Positions 1 to 8,520 of a stretch of DNA of 64,000 bases are shown piece after piece. The translations under genes were made by a program, and so were the position numbers. The stretch lies in the NCBI GenBank assembly GCA_910575155.1, contig CAJTDX010000007.1, positions 93,940 through 157,939 on the forward strand, given 5' to 3'. The DNA is from Lachnospiraceae bacterium. GTDB taxonomy: Bacteria > Bacillota > Clostridia > Lachnospirales > Lachnospiraceae. The notes under the pieces were generated by a model that was given only the letters and a program-made list of their open reading frames with translations, was not told where the DNA came from and did not search any database. The first letter of the stretch is position 1. The number at the start of each line of letters is the position of its first letter.

Positions 1-337
1 TCAACACAAATGGAAATAGAATACTTCCGATAAAATACTGCATTCCAGTGACTGATGACGTCATTAAGACCCGTAACGTATGTTTCTCTTTCTCTTCTGC
101 AATGGCAGTTCCTACCATTAAGAATCCATCCATACACAAATTAAGAGATATTCCCAAACTCAGGATCAAAGACACCAGCATTGGTGATAAATCACCTCCT
201 GAATTGATGCTATATAAAATTTTGAACATCCATACCATCGCCACAGTCAGAAGCGGCCCGATCATAATCGCTGTATTGCGGCTGATACAAATCCATTTAA
301 TCTGTGCAACTGCTGTTAATTTATTGATATTATCCAT
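1..337 (-). CDS. ABC-2 type transporter permease, partial (C-terminus off window)
   Basis: The reverse strand is open from an ATG at 337 to the window edge, so only about 112 N-terminal residues are seen. They show two hydrophobic stretches (around residues 20-36 and 48-65) followed by a charged EEKEKHTLR segment. This pattern is seen in ABC-2 permeases of the drug or bacteriocin export type, where the EEKE...T motif lies in the first cytoplasmic loop. The start lies 14 bases after the stop of the ATPase gene at 351-1217, so the two form one operon and probably one exporter. Substrate unknown. The family call rests on this motif and on context. Confidence 0.7.
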   Translation of the reverse strand, partial: MDNINKLTAVAQIKWICISRNTAIMIGPLLTVAMVWMFKILYSINSGGDLSPMLVSLILSLGISLNLCMDGFLMVGTAIAEEKEKHTLRVLMTSSVTGMQYFIGSILFPFVL

Positions 338-350
338 CTTAAAACTCCTC

Positions 351-1217
351 TCACATACTTGCTAATCCAAGGGATGCCCCTGTTACTTGTAAAAATACAC
401 GTTCCAATGTTGGTTCACAAGAATGAATACACTGTATTTCATCTCTCTGCATCCATTCTGAAATTTTTGCAATATTTTGAGGACTTTGCTCTAAGACGAC
501 TTCTTCCTGATTATTCAAAAGCAGACGATATTTTTTATTTTGATTATATTTCAGGCAAAGTTCTTTGGGCGAGCCGCACTCGACAATTTTCCCCTGATAC
601 AAAAGTGCAACTCTATCACAAAGTTTTGTGGCTTCTTCCATATTATGCGTAGTCAAAAAAATTGACATACCTTCTTCTTTCAGTCCCAACAACATTTTAT
701 GAATAGATACCGCAGTCGATGGATCTAATCCGCTCGTCGGCTCATCAAGAAATAAAATTCTTGGCTTATGAAGCACTGCCCTGGCCAAAACAAGTCTTTG
801 CGTCTGCCCTCTGGAAAGTTTACCTGCCGGCTTTTTACGATGTTCATACAATTCCACCTGATGTAAGACTTCCTCCACTCTTGCACTGGGAACACGCCAT
901 ATTTTTGCAAACATAATTAAATTCTGCCATACTGTCATTTTCTCATAAATTCCGCTCTGATCAGAAACCACGCCAATTTTTTCATAAATTGATTCATCAA
1001 TATTAACTGTATCTGTATCAAGAATTTTCGCCTCTCCGGATGTTTGCCTTAACTGTCCTGTGATTATTTTAATCGTGGTAGTTTTTCCAGCGCCCGACGG
1101 CCCTAAAAATCCAAGAATTTCGCCTTTATGAAGCGTAATATTGATATCCTTAAGCGCCAATTCCGTCTTATAGCGCTTAGAAATATGTGATAAATCCAGT
1201 AATACACTTTGTTCCAT
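351..1217 (-). CDS. ABC transporter ATP-binding protein
   Basis: This 288-residue nucleotide-binding subunit powers the permease encoded just downstream. Visible motifs are Walker A GPSGAGKTT (about residues 39-47), a signature LSRGQ (about 133-137), Walker B RILFLDEPTSGLDP (about 151-164) and the H-loop TTHNMEE. The C-terminal 70 residues after the H-loop are the usual extension of ABC-2 export ATPases. An AAGAGGG ribosome site precedes the ATG. A two-component system lies upstream on the same strand, so the transporter may be its target, as in peptide-resistance or bacteriocin export modules. Substrate is not deducible. Confidence 0.9.
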   Translation of the reverse strand: MEQSVLLDLSHISKRYKTELALKDINITLHKGEILGFLGPSGAGKTTTIKIITGQLRQTSGEAKILDTDTVNIDESIYEKIGVVSDQSGIYEKMTVWQNLIMFAKIWRVPSARVEEVLHQVELYEHRKKPAGKLSRGQTQRLVLARAVLHKPRILFLDEPTSGLDPSTAVSIHKMLLGLKEEGMSIFLTTHNMEEATKLCDRVALLYQGKIVECGSPKELCLKYNQNKKYRLLLNNQEEVVLEQSPQNIAKISEWMQRDEIQCIHSCEPTLERVFLQVTGASLGLASM

Positions 1218-1370
1218 AACATAACCCTCTTTCTAAATATTTTCTTTATAATTGCCCTGTTTTTCCAGCAATTATGATGGAAGTATCGTATCATGTTTTA
1301 TCACCTTTTTGCTGAGTTCTGCCTGAATGATATACCATACTGCCTGAAATAGCCCGTGAAACGCTGTCAT

Positions 1371-2105
1371 CTAAATTCTACTCAGCAACTCCCCCTTCAT
1401 GCTTTTTGAAAACAGACATTTTTCTCCGTTATCCATAAGAATTTCCCGATGCTTTAAATCTAACTCCTGAATCTTATTTACATTGACCAGATACGACCTG
1501 TGAACCCTTAAAAAATGCTCCCTAAACTGCTCTTGCAGCTCCTGTATGCTGCCAATAAAATCAATACAGTCATTCTTCGCATGAAGTTCTATTCTGTGTG
1601 TACGGGCACCTGTCTCAAAGAACATAATTTCATCCACTGGAACATGCTTGACAATATCCAGCACCTTTACTGTAAAGTATTCCTTTTGCTCTCCTTGCTC
1701 CTTACACATCCGCTCCGTAATGACCGCAAGGTTTTTGTACATTCCAGACAGCATTTTTTCAGAATCGCCCTTTACTATATAATCCAGCGCTTCCAGGTGA
1801 TAGCGAAATGTCTCAAATGCCAGATCTGGAAAGGAAGTCACATAGATCAGAAAACCTCTGGTATCAAACTTACGAATCTGTTGTCCCAGCATAAATCCAT
1901 CCATCGGCTCATCCTTAAGCTCCACATCCAGAAAATAAATTCCTCTCTTTGGATTCGCTGCCACCGCTTCAATAATTTCCCGGGGATGCCTGCTGCACAG
2001 AGCAATCTGCATATCATAACCTTGCATCATAATTTGTTTTTCTAAAAACGCTCTCTGCGCAGCGAGTATCATCGCATCATCTTCACAAATATAAATTGGA
2101 AGCAT
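1371..2105 (-). CDS. LytTR-family response regulator (AgrA-like)
   Basis: DNA-binding response regulator of about 244 residues. The N-terminal receiver domain has the acidic pocket CEDD near residue 9 and the phospho-acceptor Asp in IYFLDVEL. The C-terminal LytTR domain shows the typical EIMFFETGARTHRIELH start and the FLRVHRSYLVNVNKI segment. I chose the ATG at 2105 rather than the GTG at 2132, because GGAGGA lies 8 bases upstream of it. It is paired with the histidine kinase that ends at 2136. No agrB/agrD signal-peptide genes are visible nearby, so the input signal is unknown; the adjacent ABC exporter is a plausible target. Confidence 0.9.
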   Translation of the reverse strand: MLPIYICEDDAMILAAQRAFLEKQIMMQGYDMQIALCSRHPREIIEAVAANPKRGIYFLDVELKDEPMDGFMLGQQIRKFDTRGFLIYVTSFPDLAFETFRYHLEALDYIVKGDSEKMLSGMYKNLAVITERMCKEQGEQKEYFTVKVLDIVKHVPVDEIMFFETGARTHRIELHAKNDCIDFIGSIQELQEQFREHFLRVHRSYLVNVNKIQELDLKHREILMDNGEKCLFSKSMKGELLSRI

Positions 2106-2135
2106 ATTTCTTTCCTCCACAATTTTTAACACTTC

Positions 2136-3512
2136 TTATTCCTGTATCTTTAACTCCTGAATAAAATAACCATCCCTGATTGTTGTCAGAGAGAAGACAT
2201 TTTCATAATGTTGTAAAATACTTTTATAACTTGCAAGTCCAATTCCTCTGTCCGCTCCTCTGGTAGAATAACCCTGCTGCCAAATTTTGTGAAAATCAAT
2301 GTTTGAATACAATGAATTTCTTACCTGAAATGTTGTGCATTCTTCCTGGCTGCTAATCATAATATGGATCTGCGGTTTTGGCTTCTTACCTTTTTTTCCC
2401 TGTACTTCATCAATAGCATTGTCAATCAGTATCCCCAGGCATCTGCACAAGTCAGTCGTTCTCAGCCGCGTTCTATCAAATGGACGCAATACTTCCAGTT
2501 CACAGGAAATCTGCTCCTGCTGCATTTTCTCCATTTTCCCCAACAGTAGCCCTTTTACCTCAAGCATATGAATATTTCCAAGCTGTGTCAATCTGCGTAT
2601 CTGTTCCCCCACCTGAAAATCAAAATCACTTGTCATATCCTGGATAAAATTCTGCACTGCTTCCATATTTCCCTCTTTTGCCTGAAGGTACATGCCAGAC
2701 ATCATATTTTTATAATCATGACGGAATCTTCGCATTTCACTCTGCAGTTTTTCCAAACTCTCAATATAAGCATTTTGCTGCTGCATACTAATCTGCTGCG
2801 TCTGAATTTGCTTCTTTTGCATTTCCTGACGCCCTGCATAACCGAAAATAATAAAAACAATCAGTAGATATAACAGAGAAACGACTGCATTATCGTCGCC
2901 AACCCGTTCTCCTATTTGTACCGTAAAATAAAGTATTTCAGACAAAATTGGGTATAAACTGATAAAAATAATACTTACCTTTTTCGATTCTTTCCGTTCA
3001 ATCCACAGTCGGAACATTTTCCCAACTCCAGTTTTATACAGAAACAGCACCCAGAGGATCTCTATAAGAGGTGTTAATAAATACAGAAAAAAATAATATA
3101 TTAACCGTTCTCCCAAAATATCCAGATGAAAAGTCATATTAGGTGAAAATAAAACTCCTATGTGTACCGCAAAAGATTCCAGCATTTCTAAAAAAACAGC
3201 CGAAATCCAACAAACCAGCAGATTTTCCCGATAGAGAAAATATAAATAAAACATTGCTCCTGTCATTCCCATATAGGTAAACAAGATTTGTCCTGCATTA
3301 TACCTCCATCTAAAGATACCCACTTTATAAAAAACTGTCCCTATCAATGCCCAGACACAGATAAATAATATCGTAAAAGCAATCATTTTCACTTTGCGCT
3401 CTCTTATTTGATACGGTTTTCGCTCCAAAAGTAACATAGAGATCCAGACCATAAACAGCACACTGATTGTCAAACCAAGGGTATTACCGCAGAAAAGGCC
3501 CCAAAAACTCAT
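2136..3512 (-). CDS. GHKL sensor histidine kinase (AgrC-like)
   Basis: Membrane sensor kinase of 458 residues. The first ~215 residues contain about six hydrophobic segments. A Gln-rich coiled-coil linker (QKKQIQTQQISMQQQ) follows, then the phospho-acceptor motif FRHDYKN (HDxxN, typical of AgrC/DcuS-like kinases). The GHKL ATPase follows, with N-box LIDNAIDE and G-box RGIGLAS. It is co-transcribed with the LytTR regulator, whose start is only about 30 bases past its stop. Together they form a quorum- or peptide-sensing type pair; the ligand is not known. Confidence 0.9.
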   Translation of the reverse strand: MSFWGLFCGNTLGLTISVLFMVWISMLLLERKPYQIRERKVKMIAFTILFICVWALIGTVFYKVGIFRWRYNAGQILFTYMGMTGAMFYLYFLYRENLLVCWISAVFLEMLESFAVHIGVLFSPNMTFHLDILGERLIYYFFLYLLTPLIEILWVLFLYKTGVGKMFRLWIERKESKKVSIIFISLYPILSEILYFTVQIGERVGDDNAVVSLLYLLIVFIIFGYAGRQEMQKKQIQTQQISMQQQNAYIESLEKLQSEMRRFRHDYKNMMSGMYLQAKEGNMEAVQNFIQDMTSDFDFQVGEQIRRLTQLGNIHMLEVKGLLLGKMEKMQQEQISCELEVLRPFDRTRLRTTDLCRCLGILIDNAIDEVQGKKGKKPKPQIHIMISSQEECTTFQVRNSLYSNIDFHKIWQQGYSTRGADRGIGLASYKSILQHYENVFSLTTIRDGYFIQELKIQE

Positions 3513-3809
3513 AATCCTCTTTTACCTCCTACAACTTCTCACAATCCTGGCAATCCAGGATTTGCATTTCTCTTACTGCTGATACAAATCCACCGCGCAA
3601 AACTCGCCAGTACTCTGTTTCAACTTTCCTTGTGCCCTATCACTACACTTTTATCTCCTATAAGGCAATAAGATTTGGAAATATCCGACATCAGAGAGCT
3701 ATTGTTAAGTGTTTTTGTAAACTTTTTCTTCATTCTCTCAGATTATATACACAATGAATATATTGGCGTAACCTTTCTCCCCACAGATATCACAACAAAA
3801 AGCTATGTA

Positions 3810-3990
3810 TTATAATATATTTATGCTATCGGGTCAAAACCCCTATTTATAATTTTCTCTTATGAAAATTGCATAAAAAGTCAGAGTAACTTCATTGACA
3901 ATCCACTGAAAACACCTTATTTTTTTGCATTATCACGGTAATTTCCCCTGGAAAAGGGTTTTGACCCCAATATCATATTTATAATATAAA
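3810..3990. repeat. MITE-like element with ~33-bp imperfect terminal inverted repeats
   Basis: The motif GGGTCAAAACCC at 3831-3842 returns as its exact reverse complement at 3956-3967. The AT-rich flanks (3810-3830 and 3968-3990) also pair imperfectly, giving two arms of about 33 bases around a ~115-base non-coding core. No ORF is present. The remaining 3513-4206 gap is AT-rich sequence in which I see no gene. The element could be a MITE or a large transcription-terminating or regulatory hairpin upstream of the kinase gene. Confidence 0.5.
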
Positions 3991-4206
3991 TTATTACAAA
4001 TCAATATTGTATTTAAACAATAAATTTTATTTGTAGATACTTGTAATACTTATAGAGATTTTTGTAGATTCTTGAATACAAAATAAAAGACTTGCAGTAA
4101 CTCAATCAAGCCAATTTTATTATATATTCCATGTATATTCATCACCATCTCTGCTAACAACAATTTTCTTTTTGCAGATAGCTTTGTTGAGATAATTAGA
4201 ACCTAC

Positions 4207-4497
4207 CTAAAGGTAATCCCTCCCGACACGACTCATATCCTTTACTATGACTGTGCTGATGTCTCCTTTTTCAATTCGGTTTAACATCTGCTTCCATCCC
4301 GGACGGTCAAAATTCCCGCCCAAAAATCCGTCATCCGTAAAATGCTCCGTATTGGTGTACCCGTTGCTTTCTGCATAGTCTTCCAGCATTTTCTTCTGGT
4401 TGACTATGCTGTCGCTGTCTCCCGCAAGCCCATCGTCCCTTGAGAGTCGCTTGTAAAGAGCTGTTATTCTGTTGTCACCAGCCGTCCTGTTGTTCAT
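4207..4497 (-). pseudogene. large serine recombinase, N-terminal fragment (Tn4451/TndX-type)
   Basis: The 96 residues match the resolvase catalytic domain of large serine recombinases. They include ITALYKRLSRDDG with the catalytic Ser, the DDGFLGGNFDRPGW motif, and IVKDMSRVGRDYL at the end. Real members run 500 or more residues; this reading stops at a TAG right after GRDYL, and the sequence beyond has no recombinase similarity. It is therefore a broken remnant of a conjugative transposon and not a working enzyme. The DUF6076-like relic that follows is likewise typical cargo of such transposons. Confidence 0.8.
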
Positions 4498-4666
4498 TCC
4501 GAACTCCTTTCCAGCGGCTGGCTCATCTGTGGTGAATCCATCATATCACAATTTCCGCCTCCTGTCAGCATCTCATTACATATTAAGGGGATGGTCTGTG
4601 ACTGACCATGAAGGCATTGCGATTACAATGGCTATGGGGAATACGCCGCAGGCTGTGACGATGTAA

Positions 4667-5089
4667 TTACAGAAAGGATATGCGGAAAGATACGACTGGA
4701 TCGTGAAAGAATTTACCGACCTTGCCTTTACCTTTATGACAAGCTTCCTTTATTACATGGATTATGATACGATTGATGAACAGACACGCAGCCTATACCG
4801 TCAGGGTATTTCCGCTTTCGGCGGCATATCCCCGACTTACCGGCTTGCGCCGGAAAAGGATGCGCCCGTTATCGTATGAAATTTCCATTCGCTGCTTGTC
4901 ATGGTGCAGATGTGCTTTTCCTTCATGCTAACGGATAAGGACACTGATATGCGTATGTGCAAGCATTGTAAAAAAGCCTTTGTTGCAAGCCGGAAGGGAA
5001 ATGAATTTTGCAGCCAGAGGTGCAAGAACCAGTTTAACGTCTACAAATTGAGGAAAAAGAAAAGGAGGAACAAATCGGATAACCGCTAA
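4667..5089 (+). pseudogene. DUF6076-like zinc-finger protein remnant
   Basis: An open frame from 4667 encodes a C-terminal protein portion interrupted by TGA at about 4877. The last part carries a CKHC...CSQRC zinc-finger-like motif with a basic tail. From recall, this ending (Cys-rich knuckle followed by KNQFNVYK) is common in DUF6076-type proteins of clostridial conjugative transposons. There is no start codon with a ribosome site, and the stop and local shift around VIV/HSL show decay. The ATG at 4901 could yield a 62-residue product, but I regard it as a relic. Confidence 0.55.
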
Positions 5090-5095
5090 AAATGC

Positions 5096-5124
5096 TTGCG
5101 GCACTTTGGAGATTGTGGTATATT
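5096..5124 (+). promoter_or_regulatory. sigma-A promoter with extended -10 for putative antitoxin RNA
   Basis: TTGCGG (5096-5101), a 17-base spacer and TATATT (5119-5124), with TGG directly before the -10. It points rightwards into a short non-coding stretch that ends in a terminator, so it should make a small RNA of about 110 bases. Confidence 0.6.
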
Positions 5125-5130
5125 AAACAT

Positions 5131-5243
5131 AAAGAAGGGCATCTGCGTCAACAGATGCCCAACAGGAGCTACCGATAGACGGTTAGCCCAATTAGTTAGA
5201 TGCAAAAAATAACCGTATCCTTTGGTTGGGGGCGGTTATTTTT
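5131..5243 (+). ncRNA. putative antisense antitoxin RNA of a type I toxin-antitoxin locus
   Basis: The predicted transcript starts near 5131. It contains a perfect 9-bp hairpin GGGCATCTG/CAGATGCCC (5137-5160) and ends in a strong hairpin at 5205-5243. There is no ORF. Its 3' end overlaps, on the opposite strand, the last codons and stop of the small hydrophobic peptide gene at 5236-5340. This tail-to-tail overlap within a shared terminator is the known layout of TxpA/RatA- and Fst-like systems. The RNA itself is inferred. Confidence 0.45.
5205..5243. terminator. bidirectional terminator shared by toxin mRNA and antisense RNA
   Basis: The 11-base arms AAAAATAACCG (5205-5215) and CGGTTATTTTT (5233-5243) pair perfectly and give a U-tract in both directions. 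The TAA of the small peptide gene lies inside the right arm. Confidence 0.75.
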
Positions 5244-5340
5244 GTGTCTTGTTATTATCTTTGCTGCCGATGGCGTATCCGAGACCGAAACAGGTCAGGC
5301 ATAAGCCAAGCACTGAAATCAATCCTTCTATCGTCAACAT
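5236..5340 (-). CDS. small hydrophobic peptide, putative holin-like type I toxin (34 aa)
   Basis: The ORF has 34 codons from the ATG at 5340, with an excellent AAAGGAGG site about 9 bases upstream. The peptide is one transmembrane helix (GLISVLGLCLTCFGLGYAIG) followed by a polar, charged tail SKDNNKTQK. This matches the architecture of clostridial putative holin-like toxins and Fst/TxpA-type membrane toxins. Its 3' end overlaps the predicted antisense RNA. Toxicity is inferred from this layout only. Its location among transposon relics fits a stabilising module of a lost element. Confidence 0.6.
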   Translation of the reverse strand: MLTIEGLISVLGLCLTCFGLGYAIGSKDNNKTQK

Positions 5341-5452
5341 TCGCTTCAGCCCTCCTTTCCCAGATTCCGTTTCCGGTATCTATGTAATCGGAGGGTCACA
5401 GTCCCTCCGGAGAGGGCTAACCGCCTACCATCTTAGTAGTTCCAAATAAATA

Positions 5453-5554
5453 CTACCACATTTCGACAGGAACTTCAATCTGATTTTCACACCGCACCGT
5501 GAAAATTCCCCGAAAACTCCAGCCATATTTTTCACAAAATCCAGCCATTGACAT
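5453..5554 (-). CDS. hypothetical 33-residue peptide (weak call)
   Basis: This short reverse-strand ORF begins MSMAGFCEKYGWSFRG. I see no clear ribosome site; a GGGGAACAAAGTTCCCC hairpin lies about 10 bases upstream. I do not recognise the product. It may be a remnant of transposon cargo. The surrounding 5450-6049 stretch holds only this ORF and the palindromic promoter at 5767-5795. Confidence 0.2.
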   Translation of the reverse strand: MSMAGFCEKYGWSFRGIFTVRCENQIEVPVEMW

Positions 5555-5766
5555 TTTTAATGCAATGGGGAACTTTGTTCCCCTTGATCGCCTTTCTTTG
5601 TGCTAAACTGTTTACAGATACGAATAAAAGAATTATCACCTTCTCCCTTTACCACAACATCTGCAAGTTTCCATTCACCACAAATGAGCCAGCCGCATAT
5701 GTTGTATTTTTGCAGATGTGCATTTCCGCTAAATACTGCGTTTGCCGGAAATGTTTACATCTACAG

Positions 5767-5795
5767 TTCACAACATATCACATCTGTGATATAAT
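5767..5795 (+). promoter_or_regulatory. promoter with a palindromic operator in the spacer
   Basis: TTCACA (5767-5772), a 17-base spacer and TATAAT (5790-5795). The perfect palindrome ATATCACA-TC-TGTGATAT (5775-5792) fills the spacer and overlaps the -10, as expected for a repressor site. The next rightward gene starts at 6050. Confidence 0.5.
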
Positions 5796-6049
5796 AGCTT
5801 TCCGTAAACATTAATACATCAAACAATAAGTTTCTGATACATTCCACGTAGAATAATTGCTTCTGAGATACCAGAACGAAAAATAACGGCGCAGCGTGTT
5901 GCTATATCTGATTTTTCTGACACAGTAACTGAACAATCAGACAAGTGAATATGACAGTTATTTATTATTTGGTGTATAGTACTCATGTGGACAGGCAGTT
6001 CTGAACGTCTAAGTACTGACCGGACAGAGCGCCAGAGGAGGCACACAAA

Positions 6050-7051
6050 ATGCACGTATATCATAACAAAAATATAGGGGAAAAAGGCAGGACTGAAACC
6101 AGGCTGACCGCCCTCCCTGTCAATCATTCTTTTCTATGGGGAGAACAGGAAATGTTGATCCCGGCGGTCTATACAGGCAAAGCGGGCACCGCACTTGACA
6201 TATGCGCGAAAATCCCGATAGAAGATATGGCGGCATTCCTGAAAAAATGGAATTATGAACGGCAAATGTCCTTAAAAACCCCGGAAGAATTTGAACAGAT
6301 CGATGCCGACAATCCTGGAAGCAGAGAATTCTCCGTAAAAATATGCCTTGATGATACGCCGCTGTTATGCCGCATGAGCAGCGGCCTGATGTGGTATCCG
6401 AAAAGTATAATCCAGATGAAAAACGCCGATTGGGCCAGCGAAGACAAATTCAAAAATCATAAGTCGGCAGAGGATTGGATGAATGCATATAACTGCGACA
6501 GGGAGTGCTGCTGGTATTTTGAGCGGCTTTCCTATCATTGGGAAGGGGAACCGATCCTGTCACCACAAAAAATATCACTGGCGTTTCAGGCAAACTCCAT
6601 TTCCATCACTGCGGGACATTTTACCACTGGCACTTCCTGCGACGGTAAAACAATAAAAACAATCCATCCTGTCACCGGGCAGGAATACACTGTGACCCTG
6701 CATGGGTGCGAACAGATCAGACATAATTTCGCAGAAATTGGAGCCAAAGGCGTGATTTACCCGGAATACTGCCAAATACTTTCCTACCGTATTACACCGG
6801 AAATTGATCCCAGCATATTCTCCATCCGGGACTGTGCAGAAGGCGACCATCCACGAATGGATGATACCCAGGGACAGACAGGCAGGTCAGACGGTTCCAT
6901 AGCCGTGTTTATGGCTGGAAAAAATACTGTTTCTGAAAAGCAGGCGGCATCTTCCCTGTATTTTAGTCCTGTATCGGAAGTGCAATGGAGAATGGTATTC
7001 CAGGTAAAGCCAAGGAATGATGTTGAAATCAGTTTTCCCATCAAAGCATAA
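6050..7051 (+). CDS. hypothetical protein, 333 aa
   Basis: I do not recognise a family. The protein is soluble, with no signal peptide or membrane segment. It is rich in Trp, Cys and His and contains a HTTYP-like stretch around residues 205-230 (HPVTGQEYTVTLHGCEQ) and a Cys pair DRECCWYF near 150. The start is firm, with GGAGG 8 bases before the ATG. It stands alone between transposon relics and the immunity-type genes on the other strand, so it is probably accessory. A promoter with a palindromic operator lies 255 bases upstream. The HPxTG.x.YTL pattern resembles sequences seen in some uncharacterised Firmicutes proteins, but I cannot name one. Confidence 0.65.
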   Translation: MHVYHNKNIGEKGRTETRLTALPVNHSFLWGEQEMLIPAVYTGKAGTALDICAKIPIEDMAAFLKKWNYERQMSLKTPEEFEQIDADNPGSREFSVKICLDDTPLLCRMSSGLMWYPKSIIQMKNADWASEDKFKNHKSAEDWMNAYNCDRECCWYFERLSYHWEGEPILSPQKISLAFQANSISITAGHFTTGTSCDGKTIKTIHPVTGQEYTVTLHGCEQIRHNFAEIGAKGVIYPEYCQILSYRITPEIDPSIFSIRDCAEGDHPRMDDTQGQTGRSDGSIAVFMAGKNTVSEKQAASSLYFSPVSEVQWRMVFQVKPRNDVEISFPIKA

Positions 7052-7090
7052 ATTCATCCAAATAACGGTAAAAACATTAATGCTCTGGTT

Positions 7091-7541
7091 TTATCTGCTG
7101 TATTCTGCTTCCAAAGGAGCGATAACTTCTGGATTCTGCTTCACCCATGCCATAGCGCAGCTGCATAGAATGTGTGTCAATCGGTCATCTATAAACCCCT
7201 TTTGTCCATTCTCCTTTAGAAGCGTTACCACAACTCCTGCCATTTCCAAATCTTCTTCGTTAAATCCATTGCCCAATTGCAGATACTTCAAAAAAACATC
7301 CAGCATTTTCTGAAAATCCTCGTCCCAGTTCATACAGCCGTTATCTAAAAACTCATGCTGTATTCTGCCGGAAATTCGGATTAGTTCTCCCTGTGCTGTC
7401 TGTGCTTTTCCATACGACGGAACAAGGTAATCTCAAAGCATCCGAAACGCCTTATTCTCATCCTCCTCATTTGGGACACTGATGGGTGAAACGCCGTCGT
7501 GGACAGTTTTTTCTTTGGATTTTATATTATTTTCATCCATT
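7091..7541 (-). pseudogene. hypothetical gene broken by a frameshift and a nonsense codon
   Basis: A coding frame begins at an ATG (7541) preceded by GGAGG. It loses frame at an A-run (GAAAAAACTG, about 7505-7515). It continues in another frame through VPNEEDENKAFRML, meets TGA at about 7433, and runs open again to 7091. The last 80 codons (from 7333) form an intact-looking acidic helical segment that can mislead gene finders. Family unknown; it neighbours two immunity-like genes on the same strand, so it probably belonged to the same immunity cluster. Confidence 0.6.
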
Positions 7542-7565
7542 ATCTATTTCCTCCAGTTTTTACAT

Positions 7566-8132
7566 TCAACGATCAAACAGCGAACCTGTACAACTGTGTA
7601 CAGCGCCGTCATCTTCTGTATATGTTGAGATAAAGCGGGGTTCACGCTTTGCGCAATGATAAAACCGCAGCAAGAGATCTGCAACACCTGCTTTTTTCTC
7701 AATTCCTAAACGATCTGCTAATTCCTGTTGCGCCTGGGGCAGATTAAACGCAATCTCCTCAGCATGTTCCATATGTTCCTCAAAGACTTCTTTTGCATAC
7801 GCTTCAAGACTTTCCCTGTCCTGATACGCTCCTTCTTCTAGGTAATCCAGCCAATAGGGACAGTTTACCACAAATTCAAAAAACTCTTCCAGATTATCCG
7901 CAATTCTGCCGCATTGACCTTCGCTTCCCCAAAAACCGATTGAGCCGTCTTCCAATAATATGTACTCGTCTCCGGAACCTGCTCCTGCAAATGTTTTTCC
8001 GCAAAGATTATAGACCAAATGTCCGCATTCATCCTGGGGGCGCTTAAATTCCGGGAAAATTTCTATGTCGCAGACGTCGCATAGCAAGTCTGATAAATCA
8101 TGATCCTCACGCAGCATCTTAATAAAATCCAT
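7566..8132 (-). CDS. SUKH/SMI1-like putative immunity protein
   Basis: Acidic soluble protein of 188 residues. The middle (GSGDEYILLEDGSIGFWGSEGQ, residues about 52-73, then NLEEFFEFVV) recalls the core of SUKH (SMI1/KNR4) immunity domains, where a sheet carrying D-G-x-I-x-F-W is followed by a helix. A C-terminal helix-rich part follows. A GGAGG site precedes the ATG. Its neighbour is an Imm51-like gene, which supports a role in neutralising polymorphic toxins of competitors. No toxin gene is nearby. The SUKH assignment is a pattern-level guess. Confidence 0.45.
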   Translation of the reverse strand: MDFIKMLREDHDLSDLLCDVCDIEIFPEFKRPQDECGHLVYNLCGKTFAGAGSGDEYILLEDGSIGFWGSEGQCGRIADNLEEFFEFVVNCPYWLDYLEEGAYQDRESLEAYAKEVFEEHMEHAEEIAFNLPQAQQELADRLGIEKKAGVADLLLRFYHCAKREPRFISTYTEDDGAVHSCTGSLFDR

Positions 8133-8166
8133 TTCACAGCGCCTCCATTGAACATCGCTCTTCTCA

Positions 8167-8520
8167 TTAGTCTGGTTCAGCCCGGCTGAATAACTCAGAT
8201 ATCAGGGCTTGATCCTCACAGGCTTTCTTAAAATGACGGATAAAATCTGCCAGAGCTTCCGCATCTCCTGAATAGGCGCAGAACATATCCGCTTCCGGGT
8301 CAAAGCTGATCTTTCCCTGCTGTTTTGGAAGCCTTTCATCTAAAAATACCTGTGCCAGACGTTCCCAGTCATAGCCGCTGCCTATAAATCCCTCGTCTGC
8401 GCGGGCATCAAAAATATCCTGCAGATACCCGCCTGCATTCAAACAAACAGATGCTCCGGATTTTTGCTCCACCCAGAAAAACGGAGCGATTTCGTTTTCA
8501 AACTCTTTTGTGACTGCCAT
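8167..8520 (-). CDS. Imm51-like immunity protein
   Basis: About 117 acidic residues. The core SGYDWERLAQVFLDE...GKISFDPEADMFCAY followed by LADFIRHFKKAC matches what I recall of immunity protein 51 (Imm51), which protects against polymorphic toxins. The ATG at 8520 is preferred over the upstream ATG at 8535, because GGAGGG lies 7 bases before it. It is separated from the SUKH-like gene by about 35 bases and likely co-transcribed. It is probably an orphan immunity gene, since no cognate toxin is visible. Confidence 0.6.
   Translation of the reverse strand: MAVTKEFENEIAPFFWVEQKSGASVCLNAGGYLQDIFDARADEGFIGSGYDWERLAQVFLDERLPKQQGKISFDPEADMFCAYSGDAEALADFIRHFKKACEDQALISELFSRAEPD

Noticed and set aside
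359..652. 97-codon forward ORF
   Set aside because: Antisense to the ABC ATPase, with no ribosome site; the reverse frame has clear Walker motifs.
5819..6127. 102-codon reverse ORF
   Set aside because: Overlaps the well-started gene at 6050, has no ribosome site and no protein-like pattern.
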